A DNA stretch of 20,984 nt, taken from positions 1-20,984 of the forward strand of contig JAOZRP010000009.1 in the NCBI GenBank assembly GCA_029940125.1, written 5' to 3'. This document shows, in pieces, positions 6,415 to 13,969 of this stretch. Under the pieces are notes generated by a model. It saw only the letters and a list, made by a program, of their open reading frames with translations. It was not told the origin of the DNA and ran no database searches. The first letter of the stretch is position 1, and every line of letters starts with the position of its first letter. The DNA is from a bacterium. GTDB taxonomy: Bacteria; Desulfobacterota; Anaeroferrophillalia; Anaeroferrophillales; Anaeroferrophillaceae. Both the position numbers and the translations under genes were made by a program.

Positions 6415-7041
6415 TTAACGAGAATAAAATTCTACAATCAGCTGTTCATTGATTGTCTGGGCAATATCTTCGCGTTTGGGCAGGGAAGTCACCGTTCCCT
6501 TGAAGTTTTCCTTGTCCAAATCAAGGAATGCCGGCAAACCCCGCCGTCCGGCGGCATCGAGCGCCTCGACGATCCGGGCTATCTTTCGACTTTTTTCACG
6601 CAGCTCAATCACATCTCCGGGCTTCACCTGGTACGAGGGGATGTTGACCTTAACCCCGTTCACCATAAAATGACCATGCCGGACAAGCTGCCGGGCTTCA
6701 TTCCTGGTATTGGTGAAACCCAACCGGTAAACGATGTTGTCGAGGCGTCTTTCCACCAGGATCAACAGGTTTTCGCCGGTAACCCCCTTCTGCCGGTCAG
6801 CCCGCTGAAAGTAGCTGCGAAACTGCTTTTCCAACAGGCCGTAAATCCGGCGCACCTTCTGCTTTTCCCGCAGCTGGACGCCATACTCGGAAAACTTGGA
6901 GCGCCGCTGGCCATGCTGCCCGGGAGCGTAAGCCCGCCGGTCCACGGCGCATTTATCGGTATAGCACCGATCACCTTTTAAAAAGAGCTTCATTCCCTCG
7001 CGACGACAAAGTCGGCAAACAGAATCCTTGTACCTTGCCAA
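6415..7041 (-). CDS. rpsD: 30S ribosomal protein S4 (TTG start)
   Basis: S4 is a primary 16S rRNA-binding protein that nucleates assembly of the small-subunit body, and in enterobacteria it represses the alpha operon. With the start at 7041 the product is 208 residues and opens with the family N-terminus, (M)ARYKDSVCRLCRREG. The start codon is TTG, supported by AAAGGAGG 5 bases upstream; a longer frame from an ATG at 7083 would extend into rpsK. Cys9, Cys12, Cys26 and Cys31 form a likely zinc site, as in C+ type S4 proteins. The S4 domain (about 95-160, including ERRLDNIVYRLGF) is intact. It lies 11 bases after rpsK. Confidence 0.95.
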   Translation of the reverse strand: MARYKDSVCRLCRREGMKLFLKGDRCYTDKCAVDRRAYAPGQHGQRRSKFSEYGVQLREKQKVRRIYGLLEKQFRSYFQRADRQKGVTGENLLILVERRLDNIVYRLGFTNTRNEARQLVRHGHFMVNGVKVNIPSYQVKPGDVIELREKSRKIARIVEALDAAGRRGLPAFLDLDKENFKGTVTSLPKREDIAQTINEQLIVEFYSR

Positions 7042-7052
7042 AACAGCCTCCT

Positions 7053-7445
7053 TTAGACCCTTCTCCGTTTGGGTGGCCGACACCCGTTATGCGGAATAGG
7101 GGTTATATCTTTGATAACGTTGATGGTCATGCCGGCAGCCTGAATCGCCCTGATGGCTGATTCGCGGCCGGCTCCGGGTCCCTTGACCAATACCTCGACG
7201 GTACGCATGCCGTGTTCCATGGCCCGCCGCGCCGCTTCCTCGGCGGTCTGCCGGGCGGCAAACGGCGTGCTTTTCCGCGACCCTTTAAAACCGACAACCC
7301 CGGCGGTTGCCCAGGCGATGACGTTGCCATTCAGATCAGTAAAGGTAACCTGGGTATTGTTGAACGTCGCCTGAATGCAGGCAACCCCCACCGGAATATT
7401 CTTCTTTACTTTTGCTTTCGTAGTCTTTCCTCTGGGTTTGGCCAT
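7053..7445 (-). CDS. rpsK: 30S ribosomal protein S11
   Basis: S11 sits in the platform of the 30S subunit near the mRNA exit and the E site. The 130-residue product shows the conserved stretches ACIQATFNNTQVTFTD, GSRKSTPFAA and GPGAGRESAIRA, and ends with DITPIPHNGCRPPKRRRV. The ATG at 7445 (MAKPRGK) is chosen because GGAGGG lies just upstream and the family starts there; an upstream in-frame ATG at 7478 would add 11 unlike residues. The 98-base spacer to rpsM is the longest inside this part of the operon. Confidence 0.97.
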   Translation of the reverse strand: MAKPRGKTTKAKVKKNIPVGVACIQATFNNTQVTFTDLNGNVIAWATAGVVGFKGSRKSTPFAARQTAEEAARRAMEHGMRTVEVLVKGPGAGRESAIRAIQAAGMTINVIKDITPIPHNGCRPPKRRRV

Positions 7446-7543
7446 TTTCCCTCCAAGACCTGGCAGCTGCTCATCCACTTCCTGCCGCCAGCCTGTTTCC
7501 TAGTTCCTCTCGTTTTTAAAACACTGCTATCGTGTCAAAAGGC

Positions 7544-7912
7544 TTATTTACGCTTGCGGGCCACCGGGTTTCTCCCGGGTCCCTTCCTGGTTCTGGCATT
7601 GGTTTTCGTCCGCTGCCCTCGAACCGGCAGTGAACGGCGGTGTCTCAAGCCGCGGTAGCAGCCAATATCCATCAACCTCTTGATGTTCGCGCTGACCTCG
7701 CGGCGCAAGTCACCTTCTATATAGTTATCCTTGTCAATAACTTCACGAATTCGGGCCAATTCATCGTCCTGAAGCTGATCGGCACGGACATCCTCGCTGA
7801 TCTGCGCCTCTTCAAGAATCTTCTTGGCTTTGCTTTTGCCGATCCCGTAAATATAGGTAAGGGCGATAACAATCCGTTTGTTCGGTAATACTACCCCTGC
7901 AATTCTAGCCAA
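7544..7912 (-). CDS. rpsM: 30S ribosomal protein S13 (TTG start)
   Basis: S13 lies in the 30S head and contacts the P-site tRNA and the 50S subunit. The 122-residue sequence is typical, with ARIAGVVLPNKR at the start, the TYIYGIG motif, and the basic end RTKTNARTRKGPGRNP. The first codon must be TTG (7910-7912), because the in-frame region upstream holds no other start. GAGGAGG lies 8 bases before it. An ATG at 7917-7919, in another frame and only one base after the GGAGG core, would give a four-residue reading MAIG and stop; it is too close to the ribosome-binding site to be favoured. It lies 24 bases after rpmJ. Confidence 0.96.
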   Translation of the reverse strand: MARIAGVVLPNKRIVIALTYIYGIGKSKAKKILEEAQISEDVRADQLQDDELARIREVIDKDNYIEGDLRREVSANIKRLMDIGCYRGLRHRRSLPVRGQRTKTNARTRKGPGRNPVARKRK

Positions 7913-7936
7913 TTGCCATTCCTCCTCATATCGGGT

Positions 7937-8050
7937 TTAACCCTGGCGCTGTTTATGTTTCGGATTGACGCACAGAACCCGAACGACACCACGCCGCTTA
8001 ATTATTTTACATTTGTCACACATTTTTTTTACTGATGCCCGGACTTTCAT
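7937..8050 (-). CDS. rpmJ: 50S ribosomal protein L36 (zinc-binding form)
   Basis: L36 is the smallest large-subunit protein and helps organise 23S rRNA. The 37-residue product begins MKVRASVKKMCDKCK and ends NPKHKQRQG. Cys11, Cys14, Cys27 and His32 form the classical C3H zinc ribbon, so this is the C+ type rather than the zinc-free paralogue. The ATG at 8050 has GAGAGGA about 7 bases upstream. Its place between infA and rpsM is the usual one. The 206-base spacer upstream carries a heptad repeat array. Confidence 0.96.
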   Translation of the reverse strand: MKVRASVKKMCDKCKIIKRRGVVRVLCVNPKHKQRQG

Positions 8051-8256
8051 AATCTGTTCCTCTCGCCATCTATCACCCGCATTGAGCGATTAGCCATCAG
8101 CGGTTAGCTGCTGGTTCAATTACATCACTTTTCCACGACAAACTGCCACTCGCCTGCTCCGGCTACTTTACGAACACGCAGCACCCGAATTTTTCAAGCC
8201 TCCATACCGACTGCCAACTGCTCAACCATCGATTCAGCCGGCACCGTCCACAGACG
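8051..8256. other. Spacer between infA and rpmJ
   Basis: This 206-base gap is long for a ribosomal operon. It contains a heptad array (8082-8109) and, nearer infA, a weaker 7-base repetition on the plus strand (CGACTGC, CAACTGC at about 8208-8221). On the minus strand there is a 35-codon reading from ATG 8229 to a TGA at 8125-8127, interrupted by an in-frame TGA at 8194-8196. I do not call that a gene. No terminator is visible, so infA and rpmJ may still be cotranscribed. Confidence 0.5.
8082..8109 (-). repeat. Heptanucleotide repeat array, 4 units
   Basis: On the plus strand the units are TTGAGCG, ATTAGCC, ATCAGCG and GTTAGCT, which is the NTYAGCN form of the family seen at 306-354 in the opposite orientation. 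A degenerate fifth unit, GCTGGTT, may follow. The array lies between infA and rpmJ, about 30 bases upstream of the rpmJ ATG as transcribed. Confidence 0.65.
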
Positions 8257-8478
8257 CTACTTCGCCCGATAGGTAATTCTTCCCCTGGTCAGGTCATACG
8301 GAGACAGCTCCATGGTTACCGTGTCGCCGGGAAGAATTTTAATAAAATGCATCCTCATTTTCCCGGAGATATGAGCCAGTACCCGGTGGCCGTTTTCAAG
8401 CTCCACCCGAAACATCGCGTTGGGCAATGTTTCCAGAACCTTCCCCTGAACCTCTATCACATCTTCTTTATTGGCCAT
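8257..8478 (-). CDS. infA: Translation initiation factor IF-1
   Basis: IF-1 binds the ribosomal A site during initiation and assists IF-2 and IF-3. The 73-residue product is a single OB-fold with the family hallmarks VLETLPNAMFRVELENGH, AHISGKMR and ELSPYDLTRGRI. It is one residue longer than the E. coli factor. The ATG at 8478 has AAGGAT about 6-7 bases upstream. It follows map after 79 bases and precedes the long repeat-bearing spacer. Confidence 0.97.
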   Translation of the reverse strand: MANKEDVIEVQGKVLETLPNAMFRVELENGHRVLAHISGKMRMHFIKILPGDTVTMELSPYDLTRGRITYRAK

Positions 8479-8557
8479 GCCTATCCTTGCTGCCTAACGT
8501 TTAATCAGTCTTCCTACTGTATTGACGGCTGTCTCCCTCCATCAGCGACGATATGAC

Positions 8558-9304
8558 TCACAAACTCAGGATGTCCGGACCATGGTCCGTTATCGCGATG
8601 GTATGTTCAAAATGGGCCGACAGCTTCCGGTCCTTGGTCACCGCCGTCCAGCCGTCAGCCAAAACATCAACCTCGTACGTCCCGACGTTTACCATCGGCT
8701 CAATGGCAATCACCATCCCCGCCTTCAACCGCATCCCGGTCCCGGCAATGCCGTAATTGGGCACTTGCGGGGCCTCGTGCAGCTGGGTGCCGATGCCATG
8801 ACCGACGAAGTCGCGAACCACCGCGTAGCCGTTCGACTCCACATGGCGCTGAATTTTATTTGAGAGCGTAAACAGATGCTCGTCGGGCCATGCCGCCCGG
8901 ATCCCTTCTTCGAGCGATTCCCTGGTGACCTGCATCAGGTGCTCCGCCTCGTAGCTCACCTTGCCCACCGGCACCGTCAAGGCGGCGTCGCCAAAGTAGC
9001 CGTCCAGCTTCACCCCCACGTCAAGACTGATAATATCGCCTTCAGCCAGGATGACGTCTTTGCGGGGAATACCGTGAACGATAACCTCGTTAATGGACGC
9101 GCAGAGGCTGGCCGGAAAACCGGCATAGCCCTTAAAAGCCGGGGTTCCACCCCGCTTTTTAATCAGTTTCTCGGTAATTTGATCCAGCTCAAAGGTGGAC
9201 AAACCAGGCTTTACTACTTCTTTCAGATGCTGCAACACCTCCGCTACTATCTGGTTCGCCGCCCGGATTTTTTCAATTTCCCGCTTTGAGCGCAGGGTTA
9301 TCAT
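8558..9304 (-). CDS. map: Methionine aminopeptidase, type I
   Basis: This enzyme removes the initiator methionine from new proteins in the cytoplasm. The 248-residue product carries all expected metal ligands: Asp95 and Asp106 (SLDVGVKLDGYFGD), His169 (GHGIG), Glu202 (AIEPM) and Glu233 (AHFEHT), plus His77 in VHGIP near the substrate. There is no N-terminal zinc-finger extension, so it is the short type Ia form. Its ATG overlaps the adk stop as ATGA, which suggests translational coupling. Position after secY and adk is common in bacteria. Confidence 0.97.
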   Translation of the reverse strand: MITLRSKREIEKIRAANQIVAEVLQHLKEVVKPGLSTFELDQITEKLIKKRGGTPAFKGYAGFPASLCASINEVIVHGIPRKDVILAEGDIISLDVGVKLDGYFGDAALTVPVGKVSYEAEHLMQVTRESLEEGIRAAWPDEHLFTLSNKIQRHVESNGYAVVRDFVGHGIGTQLHEAPQVPNYGIAGTGMRLKAGMVIAIEPMVNVGTYEVDVLADGWTAVTKDRKLSAHFEHTIAITDHGPDILSL

Positions 9305-9942
9305 CCCTCAACTGCATCCATAATCGCGGCAAAGATGTCATCAACACTGCCCGTACCGGGAATGGGACGAACCTTGCCCTTCTTGGTATAAAAGTCAATC
9401 AGCGGCGCCGTCTGCCGATGGTAGTTGACCAGGCGCTCCGTAATCGCTTCTTCCTTGTCGTCGTCGCGGTGATAAAGCTTGCCGCCGCAAAGGTCACAGA
9501 TGCCTTCCTGCTTCGGTTTATTGAACATGATATGGTAACTGGCCCCGCAGGAACACATGCGCCGGCCGGTCAAACGTTCAAGCAGAGCGCTGTCGGGCAC
9601 CTCAATGCTGATCACATGGTCGATGTCCTGTCCCATGCCCTTCAGCATCTCGTCCAGGGCCTCGGCCTGGGCCACGGTCCGGGGAAAGCCGTCCAGGATG
9701 AAGCCCTTGGCACAGTCAGCTTCCTTGATCCGGTCCCTGATGATGCCGATAACCACTTCATCGGGAACCAGCTTGCCGGCATCCATGTATTTCTTGGCCT
9801 CAATCCCCATGGCCGTCCCTTCCTTCACCGCCGCCCGCAGGATGTCTCCGGTGGAAATCTGGGGAATGCCCAGCTTTTCAACCATTTTCTTGGCCTGGGT
9901 GCCTTTACCGGCCCCCGGCGGCCCCAACAGGATCAAATTCAT
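9301..9942 (-). CDS. adk: Adenylate kinase, long form with Cys-rich LID
   Basis: Adk interconverts ATP plus AMP with two ADP. The 213-residue protein has the P-loop GPPGAGKGT (7-15), the AMP-binding region (STGDILRAA at 30-38, GFPRT at 85-89), and a LID domain (about 123-160) with four cysteines: 130, 132, 149 and 152. The first pair is spaced CxC (MCSCGASYH), whereas the common zinc-LID pattern is CxxC. I checked this from the codons (TGT TCC TGC), so it is not a reading error, and zinc binding is likely but should be considered unproven. The ATG at 9942 follows AAAGGAGGG. Confidence 0.96.
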   Translation of the reverse strand: MNLILLGPPGAGKGTQAKKMVEKLGIPQISTGDILRAAVKEGTAMGIEAKKYMDAGKLVPDEVVIGIIRDRIKEADCAKGFILDGFPRTVAQAEALDEMLKGMGQDIDHVISIEVPDSALLERLTGRRMCSCGASYHIMFNKPKQEGICDLCGGKLYHRDDDKEEAITERLVNYHRQTAPLIDFYTKKGKVRPIPGTGSVDDIFAAIMDAVEG

Positions 9943-10016
9943 GTTTCCCTCCTTTGTGGCAAAAAAGAACTACTCATTCATCAACCGAAGCGACAGCGGC
10001 ACCGTTGCTGAAGGTT

Positions 10017-11324
10017 TTAATGCCGACCGCCCCGGGCTCCTTTCTTCATCAAACCATCATAGTTGCGCACAATCAGGTGCGACTGAATCTGCTGGATAGT
10101 ATCAATGCCGACGCCAACCACAATCAACAGGGCGGTGCCGCCAAAGTAAAAGGGAACGTTAAACTTGCTGATAAAAATCATCGGCAGCACACAGACGATG
10201 CTGACGTACACCGCCCCCCAGAACGTCAACCGGGTCAGGACGCGGTCGATGTACTCCGCCGTCTTCTTGCCCGGCCTGATGCCGGGAACGTAGCCGCCGT
10301 ACTTCTTCAGGTTGTCCGCCACGTCGTCGGGCTTGAAGGTCACAGCCGTATAGAAGTAGCAGAAGATAAAAATGAGGGCAACATAAAAAAGGTTATAGGT
10401 TATGCTCGACGGCACGAAAAGCGCCGATATCTTTTTCATGATCGGCAGATCGATAAAGTTGGCAATCGTCGCCGGAAACATGATGATCGAAGAAGCGAAA
10501 ATCGGCGGAATCACCCCGGCGGTGTTCACCTTGATCGGCAAATGGGTGCTCTGGCCCCCGTACATCTTCCGCCCCACCACTCGCTTGGCGTACTGGATCG
10601 GTATGCGCCGGTGGCCGGTCTCGACAAAAACGATCACCGCCAGCACCACGGCCATCATCACCATCAGGGCCAACATGACAAAAAGGCTCATTTCACCGGT
10701 TTTCAGCAGCCTGATGGAATTGATGATCGCCGCCGGCATCCGGGCTACGATCCCGGCAAAAATGATCAGCGAAATGCCGTTGCCGATTCCCCGCTCGGTA
10801 ATCTGTTCACCAATCCACATGATAAAGGCGGTGCCGCTGGTCAGGGTAATCACGGTCAGCAGGCGGAATCCCCAACCGGGAAACATGACCACCATCTCGC
10901 CGGCTGGCCCCTGCATGCTTTCCAGACCCACGGCAATGCCAAAGCTCTGCACCACGCTCAGCAGGATCGTGCCGTAGCGGGTATAGGTTACAATCTTGCG
11001 ATGTCCGGCCTCACCCTCTTTTTTCAGCCGTTCCAGGGTCGGGACCACCATGGCCAGCAGTTCCAGGATAATGGAAGCACTGATGTAGGGCATGATCCCC
11101 AGAGAAAAAACCGACAGTCGGCGCAGCCCGCCGCCGGCGAACATGTCAAACATGCCCAGCAGGGTTCCCTTGGCCTGGTTGAAAAACGAAGCCAGGGCCT
11201 GCCCGTCGATGCCGGGAGTCGGCACGTGAATGCCGATGCGGTAGATAAACAGCAAAAACAGGGTCCAGCCGATTTTGCGCTGCAGCTCAGGAATGCTGCC
11301 GATATTTTCAATGCCTTTAAGCAA
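10017..11324 (-). CDS. secY: Protein translocase subunit SecY (TTG start)
   Basis: SecY forms the inner-membrane channel for Sec-dependent export and membrane insertion. The 435-residue sequence has the usual ten-helix layout. Landmarks include PTPGID in the first periplasmic segment, SVFSLGIMPYISASIILELL in helix 2, ITERGIGNGISLIIF, and the cytosolic loop with PGIRPGKKTAEYIDRVLTRLT. The start is TTG at 11322-11324, inside the end of rplO (8-base overlap). Its ribosome-binding site GGAGGAG, 7 bases upstream, also lies within rplO coding sequence. No other suitable start exists before the conserved N-terminus, so secY translation is probably tied to rplO. Confidence 0.96.
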   Translation of the reverse strand: MLKGIENIGSIPELQRKIGWTLFLLFIYRIGIHVPTPGIDGQALASFFNQAKGTLLGMFDMFAGGGLRRLSVFSLGIMPYISASIILELLAMVVPTLERLKKEGEAGHRKIVTYTRYGTILLSVVQSFGIAVGLESMQGPAGEMVVMFPGWGFRLLTVITLTSGTAFIMWIGEQITERGIGNGISLIIFAGIVARMPAAIINSIRLLKTGEMSLFVMLALMVMMAVVLAVIVFVETGHRRIPIQYAKRVVGRKMYGGQSTHLPIKVNTAGVIPPIFASSIIMFPATIANFIDLPIMKKISALFVPSSITYNLFYVALIFIFCYFYTAVTFKPDDVADNLKKYGGYVPGIRPGKKTAEYIDRVLTRLTFWGAVYVSIVCVLPMIFISKFNVPFYFGGTALLIVVGVGIDTIQQIQSHLIVRNYDGLMKKGARGGRH

Positions 11325-11769
11325 GAGCTATCTCCTCCACTTGACCGCCGGCCTGAATGATCTTCTCCCGGGCGGTGGCACTGAACTTGTGGGCTTTAAT
11401 GGTTATTTTCCTGGACAGCAGGCCATTGCCGAGAATTTTCACCGGGGCATTCTTGTCCCGCACCAGGCCACTGGCCCGCAGGGCTTCAACGTCAACCGTT
11501 TCACCTTCGGCAAAACGGTTCAGCTGATGAATGTTGACAACCTCGTACTCAACCCGGAAAATATTCTTGAAGCCCCGCTTCGGCAAACGCCGCTGCAGCG
11601 GCATCTGCCCGCCCTCGAACCAGACGGGAATGGTGCCGCCCGAACGGGACTTCTGACCCTTATGTCCCCGGCCGCCGGTTTTATGGTAGCCGGAGCCCAC
11701 GCCCCGACCGATGCGCCGCCGTTCCTTCTGGCTGCCGCTGTTCTTTTCCAATTTCGCTAAATCAACCAT
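11317..11769 (-). CDS. rplO: 50S ribosomal protein L15
   Basis: L15 is a late-assembly large-subunit protein near the central protuberance base. The 150-residue product has the characteristic glycine- and arginine-rich N-terminal part (GRGVGSGYHKTGGRGHKGQ at about 22-40), then GGQMPLQRRLPKRGF. The C-terminal portion includes VNIHQLNRF and VRDKNAPVKILGNG. The ATG at 11769 is clear. The 3' end carries the secY ribosome-binding site and overlaps the secY start by 8 bases. Confidence 0.97.
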   Translation of the reverse strand: MVDLAKLEKNSGSQKERRRIGRGVGSGYHKTGGRGHKGQKSRSGGTIPVWFEGGQMPLQRRLPKRGFKNIFRVEYEVVNIHQLNRFAEGETVDVEALRASGLVRDKNAPVKILGNGLLSRKITIKAHKFSATAREKIIQAGGQVEEIALA

Positions 11770-11820
11770 GATTTCCTCGCAAAAACACTATCAGCTGGCT
11801 TTTCCTGCCCGTTTATCCCA

Positions 11821-12006
11821 CTATTCCTCGTCCGGAACCTGTTCAACATCCACCATGTAGGCCACCCTCGCGATCATTCCCTGGATCTGGGGGGTGTCAC
11901 GGTGAACCACCGACTGGCTGATGCGGTGCAGGCCCAGGGCTTGAACCGTGGCGATATGTTTCTTCAACCGTCCAACCGTACTTTTCTTCAACGTTATTTT
12001 AAGCAT
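11821..12006 (-). CDS. rpmD: 50S ribosomal protein L30
   Basis: L30 is a small large-subunit protein absent from some bacterial lineages. The 61-residue product shows the family pattern LKITLKKSTVGRLKKHIATV followed by LGLHRISQSVVHRDTPQIQGMI. It ends with a short acidic tail (QVPDEE). It lies in its standard place between rpsE (39 bases upstream) and rplO (51 bases downstream). The ATG at 12006 is the only sensible start. Confidence 0.96.
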   Translation of the reverse strand: MLKITLKKSTVGRLKKHIATVQALGLHRISQSVVHRDTPQIQGMIARVAYMVDVEQVPDEE

Positions 12007-12045
12007 TCTTGTTACTTCCCTGTTATCAATACGTCATTTTTCCGG

Positions 12046-12549
12046 TTAACCCAGAGAAGCAACCGTAACCGGCTTATTCCGGTTGCGGGACACCTCGCTG
12101 GCGCTCTTCAACTGCATCAGGCCGGCAACCGTGGCCCGGACGGCATTATGAGGGTTGTTGGAACCAATGCACTTGGTCAGGATATCCTTAATGCCCGCCG
12201 ATTCAAGCACGGCCCGGACGGCGCCGCCGGCGATCACGCCGGTACCTGGCGACGCGGGACGCAGCAGGACCTTGCCGGCACCATAGGTGCCCGTTACCTG
12301 AAAGGGAATGGTCGGACCCAGCAGCGCAACTTCAACCATATTCCTTCTGGCCTTTTCCGCCCCCTTGCGCACCGCCTCGGGAACCTCGTTCGCCTTGCCC
12401 AGTCCATAGCCAACCCGGCCATTGCCATCACCTACCACCACCAGCGCACTGAAACTGAAGCGACGGCCGCCTTTGACAACCTTGGCAACCCGGTTTATCT
12501 TGACCACCCGATCTATCAGTTCCATTTCTCCGACTTTAGCAGCGTCCAA
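12046..12549 (-). CDS. rpsE: 30S ribosomal protein S5 (probable TTG start)
   Basis: S5 acts in decoding accuracy and mRNA unwinding at the 30S entry channel. The core is typical: INRVAKVVKGGRRFSFSALV, VVGDGNGRVGYGLGKANEVP, then PASPGTGVIAGGAVRAVLE. I place the start at TTG 12549, giving 167 residues, because AGAGGAGG lies 7 bases upstream; a second TTG at 12552 is 4 bases from it. An in-frame ATG at 12582 would give 178 residues, but the Shine-Dalgarno motif would then be inside the gene and the extra residues (TGAGIRGGR) do not resemble the family. E. coli S5 is also 167 residues. Confidence 0.93.
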   Translation of the reverse strand: MDAAKVGEMELIDRVVKINRVAKVVKGGRRFSFSALVVVGDGNGRVGYGLGKANEVPEAVRKGAEKARRNMVEVALLGPTIPFQVTGTYGAGKVLLRPASPGTGVIAGGAVRAVLESAGIKDILTKCIGSNNPHNAVRATVAGLMQLKSASEVSRNRNKPVTVASLG

Positions 12550-12619
12550 CAATCTACCTCCTCTAATCCCGGCACCTGTCATCCGGGGTTGTTAACAACG
12601 TCATTGTTCCTGTTGCAAG

Positions 12620-12982
12620 TTAAATTTTCAGTCCTGCTTCCCGGGCGGCATCCGCCAGGGCCTTGACCCGACCGTGATAAAGGAAGCCATTGCGGTCAAA
12701 CACCGCTTCCTTTATCCCCTTGTCCAGCAGCCGGGCGGCCAGCATGGCCCCAACCTTCTTGGCCGCCTCAATATTGCCGCCGTAGGTTTCACTGAAATCC
12801 CGGTCGTTGCTGCCGGCACAGGCCAGGGTAACCCCACCCTGGTCATCAATGGCCTGAACATAGATATGCCTGGCCGTCCGGTAGACACTCAACCGCGGCC
12901 GTTCGCTGGACCCGGTAACCCGGCTCCTGATTTTCAGCTTCTTCTTCGCCCGCACCTGGCTTCTCTTCTTGACAACTTTCAC
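12620..12982 (-). CDS. rplR: 50S ribosomal protein L18 (GTG start)
   Basis: L18 binds 5S rRNA and anchors it in the central protuberance. The 120-residue product has a lysine/arginine-rich N-terminus (KKRSQVRAKKKLKIRSRV), then RPRLSVYRTARHIYVQ, and the end FLYHGRVKALADAAREAGLKI, all typical. The start codon is GTG (12980-12982), with GAGG about 7 bases upstream. It lies 19 bases after rplF and 70 bases before the rpsE TTG. Confidence 0.97.
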   Translation of the reverse strand: MKVVKKRSQVRAKKKLKIRSRVTGSSERPRLSVYRTARHIYVQAIDDQGGVTLACAGSNDRDFSETYGGNIEAAKKVGAMLAARLLDKGIKEAVFDRNGFLYHGRVKALADAAREAGLKI

Positions 12983-13001
12983 CTTAGCACCTCAAAACCA
13001 T

Positions 13002-13538
13002 CTATTTCCCGGCTTTACCGGCTTTTCGCAAAACGTATTCGCCGACGTACTTGATACCTTTGCCTTTATAGGGCTCAACCGGGCGATAACTCCTTATCTT
13101 GGCAGCCACGGATCCCACCAGCTGCTTGTCGATGCCCTGCACGGTAATAATATTTTTATCTACGTTAACGGCAATTCCCTCGGGGATCGGACAGTTCACC
13201 TGATGGGCAAAACCCAGACTCATGTTCAGGCTTTTGCCGCTTACCTCGGCCCGATAGCCAACCCCATTGACTTCCAGCGACTTGCTGAAACCCTCGCTGA
13301 CTCCGGTGACCATATTGGCAATCAGCGACCGCATCAAACCATGGAACGAACGGGAACGCCGGTCATCGCTCTGGCGCAGCACCTGGATGCTGCCGTCCTC
13401 AACCACCACCGAAACCCGGTCGTCAACCACGGTCTGGCTCAACTCCCCTTTTGGACCCTTGACTGTAACAACCCCGTCCTTGATCCGGGCTTCCACACCC
13501 TTGGCCAACGGGATTGGTTTTTTCCCAATACGGGACAT
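13002..13538 (-). CDS. rplF: 50S ribosomal protein L6
   Basis: L6 lies near the factor-binding site at the base of the L7/L12 stalk. The 178-residue product begins MSRIGKKPIPLAKGV and contains two similar domains. The second includes EVNGVGYRAEV and PVEPYKGKGIKYVGEYVLRK, the hallmark C-terminal stretch. The ATG at 13538 has AAGGAGA about 8 bases upstream. It follows rpsH after 12 bases. Confidence 0.97.
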   Translation of the reverse strand: MSRIGKKPIPLAKGVEARIKDGVVTVKGPKGELSQTVVDDRVSVVVEDGSIQVLRQSDDRRSRSFHGLMRSLIANMVTGVSEGFSKSLEVNGVGYRAEVSGKSLNMSLGFAHQVNCPIPEGIAVNVDKNIITVQGIDKQLVGSVAAKIRSYRPVEPYKGKGIKYVGEYVLRKAGKAGK

Positions 13539-13550
13539 GGCAATTTCTCC

Positions 13551-13952
13551 TTACCAGATAGAGCAGAGGTATTCCCCACCGACGTTCAGCCGCTTGGCTT
13601 CTTCACCGGTGATAACCCCCTTGGATGTTGACAGGATAGTGATTCCAAGTCCGTTAAGAACAACGGGAATAGCATCAGCCCCAACATATTTGCGCAAACC
13701 GGGCTTGCTTTCCCTTTTCAGGCCCGAAATCACCGGCTTGCCCTGATCATCGTATTTCAGATACAGCCGCAATATACCGTGAGCGGCATCATCTTTAATG
13801 ACCTTGTAATTTTTGATGTAGCCCTCTTCCTTCAGAATATCGGTGATACTCTGATTGGTTTTCGACAGGACGACATCGACTTTTTCATGTTTTGCCATCT
13901 GCGCGTTACGTATTCTCGTAAGCATGTCGGCAATCAGATCATTAAGCGACAT
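13551..13952 (-). CDS. rpsH: 30S ribosomal protein S8
   Basis: S8 binds the central domain of 16S rRNA and, in enterobacteria, represses the spc operon by binding its mRNA near rplE. The 133-residue product starts SLNDLIADMLTRIRNAQ and ends GVITGEEAKRLNVGGEYLCSIW, with the conserved STSKGV(I)T motif. I did not find a clear S8-binding copy of the 16S site in the long rpsN-rplE spacer. It lies 17 bases after rpsN. Confidence 0.97.
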   Translation of the reverse strand: MSLNDLIADMLTRIRNAQMAKHEKVDVVLSKTNQSITDILKEEGYIKNYKVIKDDAAHGILRLYLKYDDQGKPVISGLKRESKPGLRKYVGADAIPVVLNGLGITILSTSKGVITGEEAKRLNVGGEYLCSIW

Positions 13953-13969
13953 AAAACCCTAAGCTCCTT

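Noticed and set aside
7042..7083. ATG start of rpsD at 7083
   Set aside because: It would overlap rpsK, while AAAGGAGG directly precedes the TTG at 7041, which begins the conserved ARYK N-terminus.
8185..8200. Selenocysteine TGA at 8194-8196
   Set aside because: No adequate stem-loop lies directly downstream, and the product has no recognisable selenoprotein motif.
9954..11360. Long plus-strand open frame (468 codons) opposite secY
   Set aside because: It lies over adk's 5' end and all of secY, is His/Gln/Asp-rich with no domain pattern, and is explained as the antisense shadow of a GC-rich membrane-protein gene.
12550..12582. ATG start of rpsE at 12582
   Set aside because: The strong AGAGGAGG motif would fall inside the gene and the extra N-terminal residues do not fit S5; TTG at 12549 gives the usual length.
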